Assembly: GCA_036362985.1 (NCBI GenBank)
Contig: JAYGXS010000001.1
Location: 77,452,215-77,516,214 of the forward strand
Direction: 5' to 3'
Origin: Ligula intestinalis
Taxonomy: Eukaryota; Platyhelminthes; Cestoda; Diphyllobothriidea; Diphyllobothriidae
DNA length: 64,000 nt
Below the pieces are notes generated by a model that had not been told where the DNA came from, ran no database searches, and worked only from the letters and a program-made list of their open reading frames with translations. The translations under genes and the position numbers were made by a program. Shown piece after piece: positions 1 to 12,931 of this stretch; the stretch's first letter is position 1, and each line of letters opens with the position of its first letter.

Positions 1-3000
1 GTGTGGTCCACGACAGTGCCTTGTTTTCTTCTTCGCCTTCTTTGGGGAATGATGATCGGTATAATTTATCTGGACCTCGTATCTTCACCTATGTTAATAT
101 ATATATATATATGTATATATGTATCTATAGTTAATAATAGCTTGAGGGATGTGAATACTTGATTTGTGAGGTCTGGTTCGGTTTTCTTGTCTCAGTTTTG
201 GGGCTATAATGATGGAATGCAAGGAAGGCGTGAGACCGCATATGTGCCTCCATTCTTACCATCTAATTTCGTCAGCTATTGCTAACTTTCATGCAGTTCG
301 GATTCTTACCCTGTTAGTTTTATCAGGATCGGCCAAGCGTCAATGATCGGTTTTATCACAACGCATCTCATGGGTCCCTCACGAGTTGTTAAGTAACTAG
401 GATTCCAATGACAGAACCTTCTAAAGTCATACCGATACTACTTAGTGGGTTTCACTGTAGCAGGTCGGGCGCGAAGCTAGATCAGGCTAGATGTACGGAT
501 TTTTTTTCAAATGCGGGTCGAATAAGTCTCGATATTCACCCTTCTCCCCTCCAAAATTGAACAGGTTAGGAACAAATTTGGAAGTCTTCGAATCTGAAGT
601 TTATAACTGCTCCGGACTAGGATCTGTACAGAGGTTCAGGAAAAAACAGCCGTCCATGAGACTACCAAGAAACTAGTTGACTTCTTCCCATGGTCTCTCA
701 ACGATTGGATGGTTGTTTGAATGAACATTATGGCCAAGCCCACTTTTCAAGTATTTGAATTGTGGCTGCCAAGTGATTCTGTTGAAATACAAGGACTTTT
801 TCTGGCCTTATTACACCATTTGAGCATGCCAAAAGCATCAATAATACGAGGAGACTATTTCAGTTTATATGCCAGACTGTTTGTCGCTCTTTGGAGCAGC
901 ACTAATGAATTCTAACTTCCCAGTCGCTTAGTTCTAAGCCTAGCTGTCTCCTTTCCCCTCATGCAGTTCTGAGATGTCGGTGGGGTCGCCTACACACAGA
1001 TAACTCAAAAACATGTTTGAGTGTAGGGACTACCAAAGCTCTGCAAAGGGACGAAGTACCATGATGCATGCAATTAGCGTCCGTCGGTCTTTTTCATCTG
1101 TCCTGTTCTGTCCTAACTGATAGCTTTTTGTGTTTCGGCTTTCAACTGTTAACTGCGAATTGCTAGCTTTATATCGTATTGCATAAGGTCTAAAGCTCTA
1201 CTCTAAGCGCAGGGACCACAGCTAGTTTCATCTCCTACCGCTATACAAAAAGCTAGCATAGCATTTACCTTTTCTGGGTCTCGTTTCCAAGGTCTTTGCC
1301 CCCGTCTCCCTGCGACGAATTTAATCTATCCTCAGTGCAGAAACTTTGTTAACGCAGACTGACTCATGACCTTCGCAAGGATGTTTTACAATTGTTATTT
1401 GACATCCTTTAGAGTTTTGTTCATCTAAATAGCAGGCAATGTCCGCGCGCTCCATTGACTTAACATCAGTGCTATTATCAGGAAGAAGGCAGCATGATTG
1501 CTTCAAGGAAGCTTGATTTGCCTGACGCTTCGACTCACGTCTCAACCTGTCAACACTCTTATCGTGCGCATCGCAATTCTCTAGTATGCAATCGAACTCG
1601 ACAGTATGCTTTTCAAACTAACTGCCTTGATCCGGGTGTGCTACCCACTAACCTACTGGCCTAGAGTAGGTTTATAGTCATTAGTCACAGAATGTTAGAT
1701 CAATAAGACCACTGCGTTAGAAGTGCCTCGACATGTTTGCGAATATTGGCCAGACAGGGCTGACAGTGCGCAACGATAGAAATATTTGGGCGCTACTATA
1801 CGATATGCTGGTGTTACTTAGTATCGGTTGATCCTTTTCCATTGGCTATGGTACTCCTTACGAGGACTACTGAATGGCTTCTCTTTCCTGAACCACACCA
1901 CCAATAGAAACGGTCTCAATGAGGCCAACTGTTCAATGTAATCTTTAAAGATTTTCGACTCTATAGCTTTCAAGGCAGTTGTTCGACGTTAAGCATAAAC
2001 TTAACATCGTTTTAAAATTATTCCAGAAGGTGATCAGACCCATTCTTGAGGTCTAAGTCATCAGGTATACTCGTTGTCACCGGAAGTACAAATATTTAGT
2101 GTTCTAAAGCAAGCAAAGGCAAACCCTAAAATGTCTCATACTTTGTGAATAATCACCTCTGCGATACATGGTTGTCACTAGTGTCCCACTAATTTTTTTC
2201 TGAATATCAAACAGAAATGTAGTGCAAACGTTTGGTACTTAATACAGGTTCAGTAGGGGACAGAACGCTCGAACCAATAGAGTTCCGTGCGCCTAGAAGC
2301 CCATCAACTAATCAAAGTGGTCTCAAAATAGGTTGGGCTTGTCTGTTTGTAATAAGTGGTTACTTGAAGTCCTTTTCTATTAGATTCCGTATGATAAAAG
2401 ATAAGGGGACGCATAGAGGTCCACCTTTACCCAAATGGACGTAATTTTTGCAAGCGGTTTTGACACTAGATGCGAGGTTTTTATAATCTGGTAATTTCAG
2501 TTTTTAGTAGTGGAGGTAACAGTGGCCAGGCTAGGCGTCCGTTTAAATTGGCGTGGGAGCATGGGTACGTAGTCTCGATGTAAAGTGGAACTTCTGATAT
2601 TAAAATATAATGCCACATGCGAGAAGCTGTGTACTCCTTCTATTGGCAACGATGCATTGAGGTAAATAATACCTTTTGTTCCGTACAAACTGGAAATGCC
2701 TCCCAAATCCAAGAGAAAAATTGGAGCTAAGAAGCGTGAATGAAAAGGAGAGCTAAAGTGCTCAATATCCGTTCGTTTATATGGCTTGGATTTCTCGACT
2801 GCTATCTGCTCTTCTCCACATAATTTTACACGGGGATATGGATGAAACGCCTAGTTTTTCTGAAAAAAGGACAGCTTCCTGCAAATTATCATCATCAGAA
2901 AAATACCCTCAACAAATTCTGGATTTCGCAAACCTTTGTCATCAAATTTCGTATGTTTTAATTGCTGTCATGTTCTGACCAAGGCGTGGATTTCTCAATG

Positions 3001-3213
3001 CTGCATATTTGTAACAATTTGAGTAATTTACTTTTCGACAAAGAAGACGCCATATATGGGTTACAAGTGATACCATATTGACCGCACAGGTGCTTACCAA
3101 AAGCTCAGATACTGTCTGAGACTTCGAAGCTTGATCGCTCCCGTCTAGCGTTGTTCTTCTAGCGTGGTTTTGTTTAGCTTCTGTTTTCACCATCATACGC
3201 ATTTTCCTCCCAG
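1..3213. other. Non-coding stretch, upstream/intron of FNTA-like gene
   Basis: No exon or recognisable element was found here. Only short open frames occur, all without familiar motifs. A short AT microsatellite lies at about 98-125. The FNTA-like gene should have one or more 5' exons, coding for roughly 110 residues by comparison with human FNTA, upstream of 3214. I looked for the N-terminal prenyltransferase-alpha helices here and did not see them, so they may lie to the left of the window or be too short or divergent to spot. Confidence 0.5.
98..125. repeat. AT-rich dinucleotide microsatellite
   Basis: An interrupted (AT)n/(TATG)n tract with no coding context. Simple repeat only. Confidence 0.6.
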
Positions 3214-5443
3214 CTTTGGTACCACTATCAATGGTTGATGGAGCAAATGTTCAAAGACGACTCTCCAAAGGAAGTCTTCAAGAAACCCGAATCTGAACAG
3301 TTTCAGACCCTGGCCCGTGAATTAGATCTCGTAAAAAGCGTTCTCGCTGACGATGCCAAAAATTACCACGCCTGGCAGTATCGTCGCTGGCTAGTTGACT
3401 TCTTTGCGATTCCGCCGTCAAATGAACTGGAGTTCTGCAGCACTCTTCTGCGAGAAGACATTTTCAATAATTCTGCGTGGAATCATCGCTTCTACACGGT
3501 GATTGAGGAAGGCCTGGACGGCGAAATTTTCGACAGGGTACAGTTTAAAACATTACTGGCATAGTATTTAAATCTGCAGAATCCTTCTAGTCTGCTGCAT
3601 TTCGACTTTATATCGATCACTCGTCCACTATCCCTTGCAGGAGTTTCAGTTTGCGACGGATGCTATCAGTGCCTATCCCAATAATCAGAGCGCCTGCAAT
3701 TATCTTATCGGCATCCTCTCTCCTCTGCCTCGATTGACCTCTGACGAGTCGGGTCAGTTGACAGCGGCCGATGATCTACCGTCGGAAGCCAATCTTCTGC
3801 GGGTCCGCGAATTCATTGAGGACACTATAGCCAAAGACATTTCCGGTGCCGCTGAATCACCGGCTCTTCTTTCCCTCCTGGTGGAAGTGCTGTACGACTT
3901 TTTGCGCATCCTTCACAAAAAGTGTGGCGGAAAAGCGTGAGTCATTCACCATAAAATTCCTGTTGTCCCCTTCATTCTCAGACCTCACTCACTCCCACGC
4001 AGCCCGCAAAAATTACCCTATCTACGCCGCTTCCTTCCCTTGTCCATCTCCTCCACTTAATGAGTTTATACCTCGGCACATGCTCAAAGGGCCGATTTTG
4101 GTGTTCCTTGGCCTGACCACTCGCAGCATAGCAGTCCGGAGTTGCAGTTTCTCAGTTACAAAGTATACCATTAAGGACTATTTGTTATAAGCATTACAAC
4201 AAATTTTGTTACGAAACTTAAGCGCAGTAGCCTATCATTCTGAGGGAAACAGCGCGGAGGCAGTGACTTTTATTAGTTCAGTAATTAAATTCTCTGGCTT
4301 CCATCCATGTGTATTTTCAGAAGTGACACGATTCTACAGGAGGTTCAGAAAGTCCTACCCCAGTCTGGGCTCACTGGGGATTATCTCGTTTCTAAATGTT
4401 AATATTTAACTGATGAATTTAAAGGAACCAGGACTTGTTTGATTACTCAGCTTTTCCTACTGCTCTCAAGTTGGTAATGAACATGCAATGTCTAGAAAGT
4501 GTGTTTATCATTTTCACTTTAACATTTTACTTGGTACAGCTGCGTGCAATAATGTACTGTGTCCCCAAACAAGCCGCGTGGTAGATGTGTTGGACCAGCA
4601 CAAAGGCTAGATCTGGGCATGACAGGTGTTATTCGGGTTGCGCTTCCACAACAAATACCGAACATGGGGGGACCGATAAAGACATTCAGTCTGCCTTTTC
4701 CCCAAATCAACTCATTACATTTGCATGTTCTTCTATATGGTGGTAATTTTTGATCAGATGATGAGACAAAAGCGACTGGAATGGTCATTTCTGACCCATT
4801 ATTCATATCCAACCACAGTTGGTGCATCACCTGAGGCCTGAACCCGTGACCTTTTGATCAACAGTCCAATGCTCCAACCGTTGAATGTTCACCTGCTTAT
4901 AATGCTCTCGACTGTATGGCTGTTGGTAGGGCTCGAAAGGGAGTCCCAAGACAGAACAGATCGAGTGAGTTCCGTTAGCGATAGGCGAGAGTTCATCAAC
5001 GGATTGATGATAAGTCGGGTATTTCATTTCAACTAGACGAAAGCATGGGAGATTGACATGATCTCTTCCATCTTACTTGCCGTCATCCGCTAGTTTTATT
5101 GGAAAGCCTTGAGATTCATTTTCTGACACAGTTGCTCACCAGTCCCCTTTCCCATCAAAGCGTCATTTAGCGAAATTAGATAAATGTTGTTGTTGTGACA
5201 GTTTGCTGTTTTCCGCCTTCTAACATGTTTGTTTCTTGTTCTGTGTCTGCATCGGACTGTAGCGCTAATGCTGCTGGCGTGGGGGACGCGGAGAAGGCCG
5301 AGGACATTGTCTGCCAACTCATCAGCCTATGTGATCGCCTGGCGCTAGAGCTGGACCGGGTGCGCGCTAACTACTGGCGATATCGGTACCGCCAGGTAGA
5401 AAAAATGGCAGCCGAGATGAACATACAGCGCGCCCAAAATTGA
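3214..5443 (+). CDS. FNTA: Protein farnesyltransferase/geranylgeranyltransferase type-1 subunit alpha, 3' part of gene
   Basis: Three exons: 3214-3537, 3641-3936, 5263-5443 (TGA at 5441-5443). Splice sites are canonical: acceptors CAG at 3211-3213, GCAG ending 3640 and TAG ending 5262; donors GTACAG at 3538 and GTGAGT at 3937. Junction phases are 0 and 2, and together they give 266 codons. The product is a run of prenyltransferase-alpha repeats: KNYHAWQYRRWLV in exon 1, FNNSAWNHRFYTV later in exon 1, then NNQSACNYLIGIL in exon 2. The last exon ends with a helix carrying RANYWRYRYRQ, like the KEYWRY segment near the C-terminus of human FNTA. The lysine and tyrosine of KNYH match catalytically important alpha-subunit residues of the mammalian enzyme. 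The family alpha subunit pairs with FNTB or PGGT1B in the cytosol to prenylate CaaX proteins. About 110 N-terminal residues are missing here. RabGGTA is the main alternative, but the C-terminus fits FNTA better. Confidence 0.88.
4755..5030 (-). mobile_element. tRNA-derived SINE copy (family B) in FNTA intron
   Basis: On the - strand a tRNA-like head is visible: a box-A-like stretch with the TTGGAGC... context opposite 4870-4885, and a box-B-like stretch opposite about 4835-4850 (the + strand reads GAACCCGTGACCTTTTGATC). The body shares the motif GACTGGAATGGTCATTTCTG with copies at 21540, 24150 and 54900. It lies in the last FNTA intron. No poly-A tail or target-site duplication was recognised. 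The family is defined only by comparing the four copies in this window. Confidence 0.6.
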
Positions 5444-7071
5444 ATGGAAAAACGACAATTCAGACGTGTTGAACACAGGACTTCTCTTCTGACCCGCAAC
5501 CCCCCCGCTCCTATTGCAAATTACCCCATGCCTCGTCCCACCGTACCAGCTTTGATGTTACTGAGCAAATATCTTTGCAATATGTGATCTCAGAATCGCC
5601 TCTGTTGGCAATCTGTTTACTTCTGAAATATAGACGGAGGCTATCTGTCATTTCTCTGTTTTACCAGGTTCGTTTGCACGACACTTGCCTTGCTCTCCCA
5701 TCCTTCGTCACGTTTCACACACCACTGTGAGGCTTTACACACTTTTTCATAACGTTAAGTGACCCGAGAGTGCCATCCACCGATCTGCCCTTGCTGTTTT
5801 ACTTTGGAGCTCCGAGTCCAGAGTCACTTCAAGCTGTCCCACAGTAACGACCATTGACCAGTCAGAGTTACGTTTCCAGTTTCTATAGATTTTCTCGGTA
5901 AATAGTCTAGAATCAGTGTGATATCTGTAAAAACCCATTCGTCTTGGTGCTTCTAGGGCAATTGCTTTTGCGAAGTTACTACTTCGATCCTAGGTTATTC
6001 ACTAACGCAGGCTGTTTAGCTCATGCCTAAACGCTCCCTGATGTGACATACAAGTCTGCAGAAGTCGTGTCTTTGAGTGTCCTGATGCCCACCTGTCCGG
6101 TGTATTACATTGTGTTTGCGCGCTAATTCAAAATTGCTTGGATATTTTTTGTCGACTGTCCATTGACAACTGTCCCGCTGATTTTTTCGTCGAAGCTGCC
6201 GTAATTTACACGCCTTCTGTTGTCACAAAGCCTGGCCTGATTATGTAAATAACTAAAAAGCAATATCTCCTAATATCTTAGAAGATGACTAGTAAGTAGC
6301 AGCTTTCACGAGTTTTGTTCACTTTTTTGTGTCCCTGGACTCCGTCCATGCCTTTCTAGACTACCTAGACGGCATTATTCTGTAAAGAAATTCAACTATC
6401 TCTGTAGATAACGTCTATATAATTTAAAAATATTTCCACAAAATAAAGAATGAAGCAGTTCTGTATGAGAGCAATCTGGCCGCAATTACGTATAGGATCG
6501 TTTTAATAGCACCTACTACGACCGTTTGCCTTCGAAATCTATCGTAGTCGGCCTGTGAAAATTATAAGCACATTAGTGATATAGGCTAGGAAGATGATGT
6601 CCGAAGTCGTGACCGATGTCTTCTGTAGGTGTTGTAGATCGCACAAGTTATCGACTTTCTTCCTTCCTTCCTTCCGTGTAATAAAATCGCAAGAATTTGT
6701 CCTCGAGTTCAAATACGATCAAGAGGTTGGCTACGAGGAGCGTGCATAATTACAGTTTGATCATCGTAGACGACGATGTCCACTCTGTGCCCCAGAACAT
6801 TGTGGGCCCATGCATGTTGACTTGCGCGTGAATTAATTTATAGTGATAGCAGACTTGCACATCACCTTTCATGCTCTCTTCTCCCTCACCCGTTGGGGTC
6901 CGGTGGAAAGGCAGTCAAGTTGACCGGAGGCGCATTCGGCCGCGGTGGCTGGCAAGAGTAGACACCCCGGCTTCGCGTACTGCACGCCAGCTGCGTACAC
7001 AATGGGTCAGGTTTCCACAGAAAAAAACAGCGATCTTCCCGGGCTGCAGCTGAACGGAAGTGCCACGTACG
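5444..7071. other. Intergenic, nothing recognised
   Basis: This region lies downstream of the FNTA stop. It is AT-moderate sequence with no recognisable exon or element. AATAAA-type signals close to the FNTA stop were not seen; the first one noticed is near 6440, about 1 kb away. A short (TTCC)n run lies at about 6660-6675. Confidence 0.4.
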
Positions 7072-9060
7072 TCACAGTAAGAAGAAGCCATTACGGCGTG
7101 ACTTTGGTGGTGGTAGAGGTGGAGGTGGTTTCTGCCATGAACGCCGTGGGAGTTGGTGTAGGGGTGAAGAGTGGGCGTTTGTAAAAGCCGAAGATAAAGT
7201 CTTCCGGTGATCGTTCGGTTTGGTCCGTAGATGCCCGACGACGGCCTGTTCGTGCGCGGAATGTTCGTTAGCATCGCGGACGTAACGAAAGGCGTTGGGT
7301 GTTTGAAATGTTGGTCCGCAAGGTTTGATTCTTGGGCTTGGTAACAGAGCTCCGTTTGGCTTCGTAGATTGCTGCTTCAGAGTTAATCGCAGTTGACCTT
7401 TTCGGTTTATTTCCTTTAATCGACGAAGGTTATGTATAGGTTGGCCTTTATTTCTTGTCCAGGTCGCCATATCTAGAAGAGTTAAGCCCACATTTCCATC
7501 AACCCAAGACCACCGTGCTTGTGGATATCGGCTGGGATTGCGTTGAAACCCAATGATTTGCTGTTAGATCTGATTTTGCGGATGGATGGGGAAAGCTCTG
7601 GTTCATCATTCTTTTCCACGTGATACAATCTTTGGATGGCCGCTTTGATGGTTGTGGATGGGTTCTCGAGTAAATTTTTGAAATACTGGGCCCAGCGCTC
7701 CAGACTGCGTGACTTCTTAGCAAAAGCGTTATTACTTCGGAGCTAAGCTGCATTGCCGATCCTTTTGTGCCGGTGACCATAGAACACCCTGATCGAGCCG
7801 AAGAAATCATTGATTGCATAGCAGTCTGCATACCCTTGTATTTCTCTGACCTTCCGATTCATTCTCGCCCATCCCACAGTCGTTGCACTACGCGTCGATA
7901 ACCGAGGAAGGCCGCGTTGTACTGATCATCTCCACGGTTGATGTGGCGTTTGTCTAGCCCATTCACAGCGTTGGAACAAATCACGTTCAGCAGTTGGTAC
8001 TACTGCCTCTCTACGGTGACATTTTCGTCCGGCGCCTGCTCTTCACCCGGCACCGGACCAGCTGATTTCTGAAATCCAAGTTGTAGTCAGTCAAATTTAA
8101 CAGAAAAAATGTGTTGAGTAAACTGGTCGAGCACCGGAACAGTTGGTTTATTATTTTTAGTTTTCGATCCCCTACCGGAGATAGTAGCAACAACAGAAAA
8201 GATACGATTATATAGCTACTCAGCAAATAATTATACAAGTCTGGAGGTTAATGCGCAGGGCTGTGTATGCCGGCATCAAATGATATTTCGATCGACTAAG
8301 TTCCCCTTCGAGGTCCAGGCTTCAAATAATTGTGGTATTTATATTAGCTGGTGATCGCATATCTCTTGGTCTCCTGTAAGGCTGCAGTCGGAGTCGCATC
8401 TTGGAGGTGACGAAGTGGTGAGCCCTCTAGCCATCGGCATCGAAGATGACTTTTTCAGCCAACAAGTCTTGTCGATCTCGCTCCTGGACCTTGACATAGG
8501 CGAGCGGTGCGAGCCAGAATACATCCATATTGCCTTCTTCCGCGTCGGAAGGTGGAGGAAGATGCTGGTGAGAAAGAGGAAGACGAGGAGGCGTAGCTCT
8601 GCGTAGAAAAAGGAAGCCGTTGTCGTTGTAGCCAACGAGACTATGGGTATCCAGCTCTTCCTCCCAGGTAGCTTGAATTTTCCCGACGTGGGTATTGAAA
8701 TCACTAATGGTAATCAACTTGTCCGTTTTCGACACAGTCGCCAGGGCGTGTAGAGGTCTTTGTAGAATTTGTTCTTTGTCTTGTCGTAACTAGTTCTTGG
8801 GTGTGGGCGGGGTGGGCGGCGTAAATGCAACTTACGGCGACAAATTGTATACCCGAGAGAGATAGGCGCATAGTGACCTTGGTTGCTACCCTGCGGCAGC
8901 CAGGGTACTCATCTCACGCTGTCGTTAAGGGTGACAAAGTGACGCCAGCATTGTGTCGCTTTTCCTTCGAGCGACGTCTAGAGAGGAATATGTAGCGGGT
9001 ATCCGCCTCCTTCAACAGCTCCTGTTTGAAGAATCGGGTCTTTGTGATATCCACCGGGTT
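7072..9060 (-). pseudogene. Degenerate non-LTR retrotransposon (endonuclease + RT remnants)
   Basis: Read on the - strand in several shifted frames. From about 9060 to 8340 there is an apurinic-type (EEP) endonuclease relic, with DKLITISDFNTHVG (the GDFN block, G changed to S) and SLVGYNDNGFLFL. From about 8000 to 7490 there is an RT lead-in with WAQYFKNLLENPSTTIKAA and FNAIPADIHKHGG. At about 7490 it jumps to the element's C-terminal part, MATWTRNKGQPIHNLRRLKE, followed by a decayed zinc-finger-like VVGHLRTKPN tail. The RT palm is therefore missing, an internal deletion, and stops and frameshifts are many. The order EN, RT, Cys/His tail matches a LINE family common in flatworms, but I cannot fix the clade. 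Confidence 0.7.
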
Positions 9061-10799
9061 GCACACTAGTTTTAAGGTGACCATCGTCGCCTTTCTTTCT
9101 AGACGGTTGCTTTACGAATTGGCTGATTGGAACTTTAGAGCTGACCGAGTGAACCGAGCTAGTCTAGCAGCCTATGCAGCGGGGTGGGGGATGGAACAAA
9201 ATTTGTTGTTCGTTTGGTTGTTTCAATCGTTAGTTTTGCATTGAAAAGGTATGATTTACTTGTTGATGGCGTGATTTCTTAGCATTCGTTTGGAGCATAT
9301 TTGCTATTCCCTTCGCTGTCATGAGGGGGAAGCAGTGCTATCTCTAAATAGGGCTGCTAAGAAGTCCCAAACGGCTACCAAATTTCACTATGGGATACGA
9401 GTGCGTTTAGCGGAAGAACGATCCCACTTAGCCTGGGACGCCTACGGGATTGCGTGTCGCCCTCTTTGTAAGACTTTTTTCAGAGTGGGGATTGAGATGA
9501 AGAGGAATGGAGGGGGGGGGGTGGTGGAATTACCGGGTGTTGGACACAGTTTCAGACGCCCGCACTTGGTTGAGGCAGTTATCAGTATCTGGCCGATAGA
9601 TAGATTTTAGCTTCGGGTACTCACCGATGCATTCGGTGCAACTTAAGAACCATGTGGGACAGAAAAAAGTGTGCGAATTACACGATGGACTTACCACCTC
9701 TAAACCGTGTACACCTGAATTAGACAAATCCTATACTCCAGGTGTGCGATACGCAACGTTCCACCAAAAAGGACGATGAAGTTTGGTGTTATCTTTCCAG
9801 AAGAACCAAGGGCTCTTGCCAGCTCCCTGACTACAAATGCATTAGTAAATTTACAGCACTTGTCAGCAAACACACTCTTGCGTAAGATGAGCTTACTGCA
9901 CCCCGAAAGTAAACAGATCCAATATCACCTTCAACGACGACTGTTAGCTACATCCTGTACGATTTGCCATCCGTTCTCCAAACGCATAGTGTTCTATCGC
10001 GGTTTCGTAGTGTTAACTTCTAACCTTCAATCCATATTATTCGACTGTACCCAGATCTCAATTGATGCATGGTACCGTAGATCCGGTCCCTGCTTGCTTT
10101 TCTATCGGCTTCCGCCAGAAGTAGAGCGTGAGACGGCCACTGGGTCGTGAAGTGTTTTCGTTCAACCTTCTTTATGATGCTCCTAAGAATGCTGGAAATA
10201 TAAGTAAACATTTTGTGTAGTGTGAGCTAGGAATCAGATTGGTTTGCTTCGTTGTCCTGTCTCCTCTTCAGTCTGTTAGTTTTGTCCGTCTTTTTCCCGG
10301 AGCCCATATACAGGAACGTCAGTGTTTCCTCTAAATGACTGGGAGTCGCTTACGTCCTCGACTGTGATCAATAAGCGGACCCCACGGATGTGTTCGACGC
10401 GTCATATCTAATAGTGCATGGTACGCCTGCCGTACAAATGGGTTTATGCTGTGGTCTGTTGGCAGTTTTGTCAACGTTTTACACTTCCTGTCTGCATTAC
10501 CTATTTAGCGAGTTTGTGGTGGAGGGTAATTTTGGTCAAATGTGTCAATGCACAGTCGCCTTTTGCCCTACTTATCCCGTATAAGTAGTCCTACTTAGGA
10601 TGTATACCTGCCTTTTTCACCCAGCTTATTCAATGTCGCCTACACATGTGTGCTGTTGCTAGCACATGCACATATAGTGGTGGCTTGGTTAGGTGATTTG
10701 TCAGCAATTTGCGTTTTTGGTATCCTATTGTTCGTTAGAGCAGGGTTACTGACCTCATTCAGAAAAAGCGTTACCTTCTTCCCCCAGAAAGCAAGTTTC
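9061..10799. other. Intergenic, no supported gene
   Basis: The longest frame is 124 codons (9776-10150, +). It has no recognised domain and no splice or codon signal that would make it convincing. A G8 run occurs near 9510. Nothing else was recognised. Confidence 0.4.
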
Positions 10800-11490
10800 G
10801 TCCTTTTCCAGCCTATGCCCTTCCATGGGACTCATCTAAGCAGGAAGACTTCACTGATGCGTTACTTAAGTGTAGCCAGAACAAGGAATTCAGAGAGAAC
10901 GGTATCCCCGTTAAAGTCGCTAATCATTCCATCGACACTTGTGCCCTAATTCCTTTAAATGATTGAAAAAAATGGGAAGATGAGACTGCTCTTGATAACT
11001 GGGGCAAAGTTCTCCTTATGTATGTTATGAAAAAAGGCACACGATTATGCACGAGGGTTACTACTGCTATTGCTATTCTCAGACAGCCTGAAATTTTGCG
11101 TGACTCTAGAGCGGAACCCAATTAAATCCACCTCCAAGTAAGACAAATATTCATCCCGCGATGCATTTCTGAACTCCGCTATCGTTACCATTAATGGAAA
11201 ATCGTTCGTTTTATTGACTTTACTGCAGCCTTAGATGGCGTTCGTTCATGAAGCTCATGCAACAGGCGATGTAGGTAGGTGGCATGTCGGCAAAATTTAT
11301 CGCTATTCCTGCTATCCGCTCCGGTTTCGGCTAATTATAATCTTCCAAAATAGTCCAACAATCGATCTGACGTTCGACAATGTTGCTCGCTTTCGTCCAC
11401 CGTTGTCAAGTAGACCACTGACCGGATTCACGTATGAGCAGTATGCAGTACTGACGGTAACGAATTTACACAAAGGTTACGGTTGCTTGG
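10800..11490 (+). pseudogene. Highly decayed LINE reverse transcriptase fragment
   Basis: The + strand frames keep the order of RT landmarks. A KKGTRLCTRV stretch stands where LINEs have KKGDK...NYRG. Next come DSRAEPNQIHLQVRQIF (compare TRPNQSGFRPGRGC) and then FIDFTAALDGV (motif A, normally FIDFxxAFDxV). Frameshifts and stops interrupt it throughout, and no YADD block was located. It resembles the intact RTE-type LINE at 49568-52847. The call rests on two or three short blocks. Confidence 0.45.
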
Positions 11491-12429
11491 CTCCGATTGT
11501 GTTGAACATGTCCTCATATTAACGTTAAGCCATGGTTTTCCACATGGTTTACTCTTCCCGTCGAATTACTTCGTTCATCTGGCAAGGTTATGAAGTCTTA
11601 CTTACTCAGAATGCATATCGAAAGCTACTTTCGCAATCATTGTCTGTCAACCAAAAGAGGCGTTCATTCGCAAAATTTTTGGACTTTGTATTTTCAAAAT
11701 AGCTGTAGAAGGGCCGCCATCCCAGCTTAAATAGATACTGCCCACAAGGCTATAGTAAGACCTTGAGAGTGTCCGTGGACTTATTATGGTAACAGAATTA
11801 TCACAAAGAGGCGCGTGCAGTCGGCATCCTTCCGACCAACCCTTCCTTGTTAAAGTTGAAGTCGCGTTATACACATGGAAGAAGCGCAGGTTGTCCCGAA
11901 AACGATCTAATCAGTTAAGTACATCGACGTCAACTCGAATGAAACAGTCCTAATGCGTATTAAACTTATGAGGATAACTCAGATCCTCCCAAAAGACGAC
12001 CAAATTAATTTTTGTGCGTTTTCTGTTTCCTGCCCCTCGAATGCAGTGATCTCCGCCCACCTGTGGCCGACGAAGAGGAGACTACCTGAAAACGACGATC
12101 GTTTTCCTTCTCCAAACGAGAGAGGTGATTCCTAAAAATTTTATTTTGGGTCCTTGTCATTGAAAAATAGAGTGTGCCGAGCTCCTCGCTTACGCTGCTG
12201 TAACGCATATAGAAGAATTATCCTCCATATCATCGAGGTTGACAAGATAAGGAATGATCGAAACCGATGTGTATACATGCGCTTATTAGTATAAAAAACT
12301 TCGTGATGCCTCAAAATTTTCCTATCCGGACAACGTCATTGGTAAAATTGATTTATTCAGTTCCCTTAACAGAACACGATAACTGAAACCACCTGCTATC
12401 CAGGTGTCTTAGCGCTAAACTCCAAGGAA

Positions 12430-12545
12430 AATAGGGTAAGGTTTGTGGTTAGTATTAAGGCTGGCGTTCAGGTAAGTTAGAGTTCGTATTAAGGGTAAGA
12501 TTAGGGTTAAGGTTTAAGTTTACGTTAGGGCTAGGTAAGGGGTTA
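12430..12545 (+). repeat. Degenerate TTAGGG/TTAAGG-like repeat tract
   Basis: The stretch holds variants of GGTTAGGGTTAAGG such as AGATTAGGGTTAAGGTTTAAG and GGGCTAGGTAAGGGGTTAGG. It resembles diverged interstitial telomere-like or minisatellite sequence and lies just upstream of the LANCL start exon. There is no long perfect array. Confidence 0.5.
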
Positions 12546-12907
12546 GGACACGGAGATATTTGCCCTTCATGAATTTGTGCACAGGGCTACCTTTATTGCA
12601 TGGATAGGGCAGGGGCGTTCCTATTGTGGCCTTCCGTTTACAGGGCCCAGAAGTAATCTTCACCATGTTACCGTCTACAGTATATTTATAACCGCCTTAA
12701 CAATACCCAACTGTTATTCTGCCATGTTTCCCATACTTTTCTTTCCATAAGCGCTTTCCTGTTCCTTAAGCTTGGTTTCGCGTCGCTCCCACCTTTCTTG
12801 CGTTATTCACGAGTCTTTTTGGGGCTTAGCCGAGGAAAAAATGGAGTGTGTTGGTGCAACCGTAAAACTATTCTGCCGACTGCACATGACTTGAAACTCG
12901 CTCTCTC

Positions 12908-12931
12908 TTTTCCTCTCAAACAGTTTTCCTA
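12908..12931 (+). promoter_or_regulatory. 3' splice acceptor 7 nt before the LANCL start codon
   Basis: A pyrimidine-rich run ends in CAG at 12921-12923, and ATG follows seven bases later at 12931. This is either the end of a 5'-UTR intron or a spliced-leader trans-splicing acceptor, which is common in flatworms. The C1GALT1-like gene has the same 7-nt spacing. Confidence 0.5.

Noticed and set aside
9776..10150. 124-codon + open frame
   Set aside because: No domain, signal or splice evidence; its length is within chance for this much sequence.
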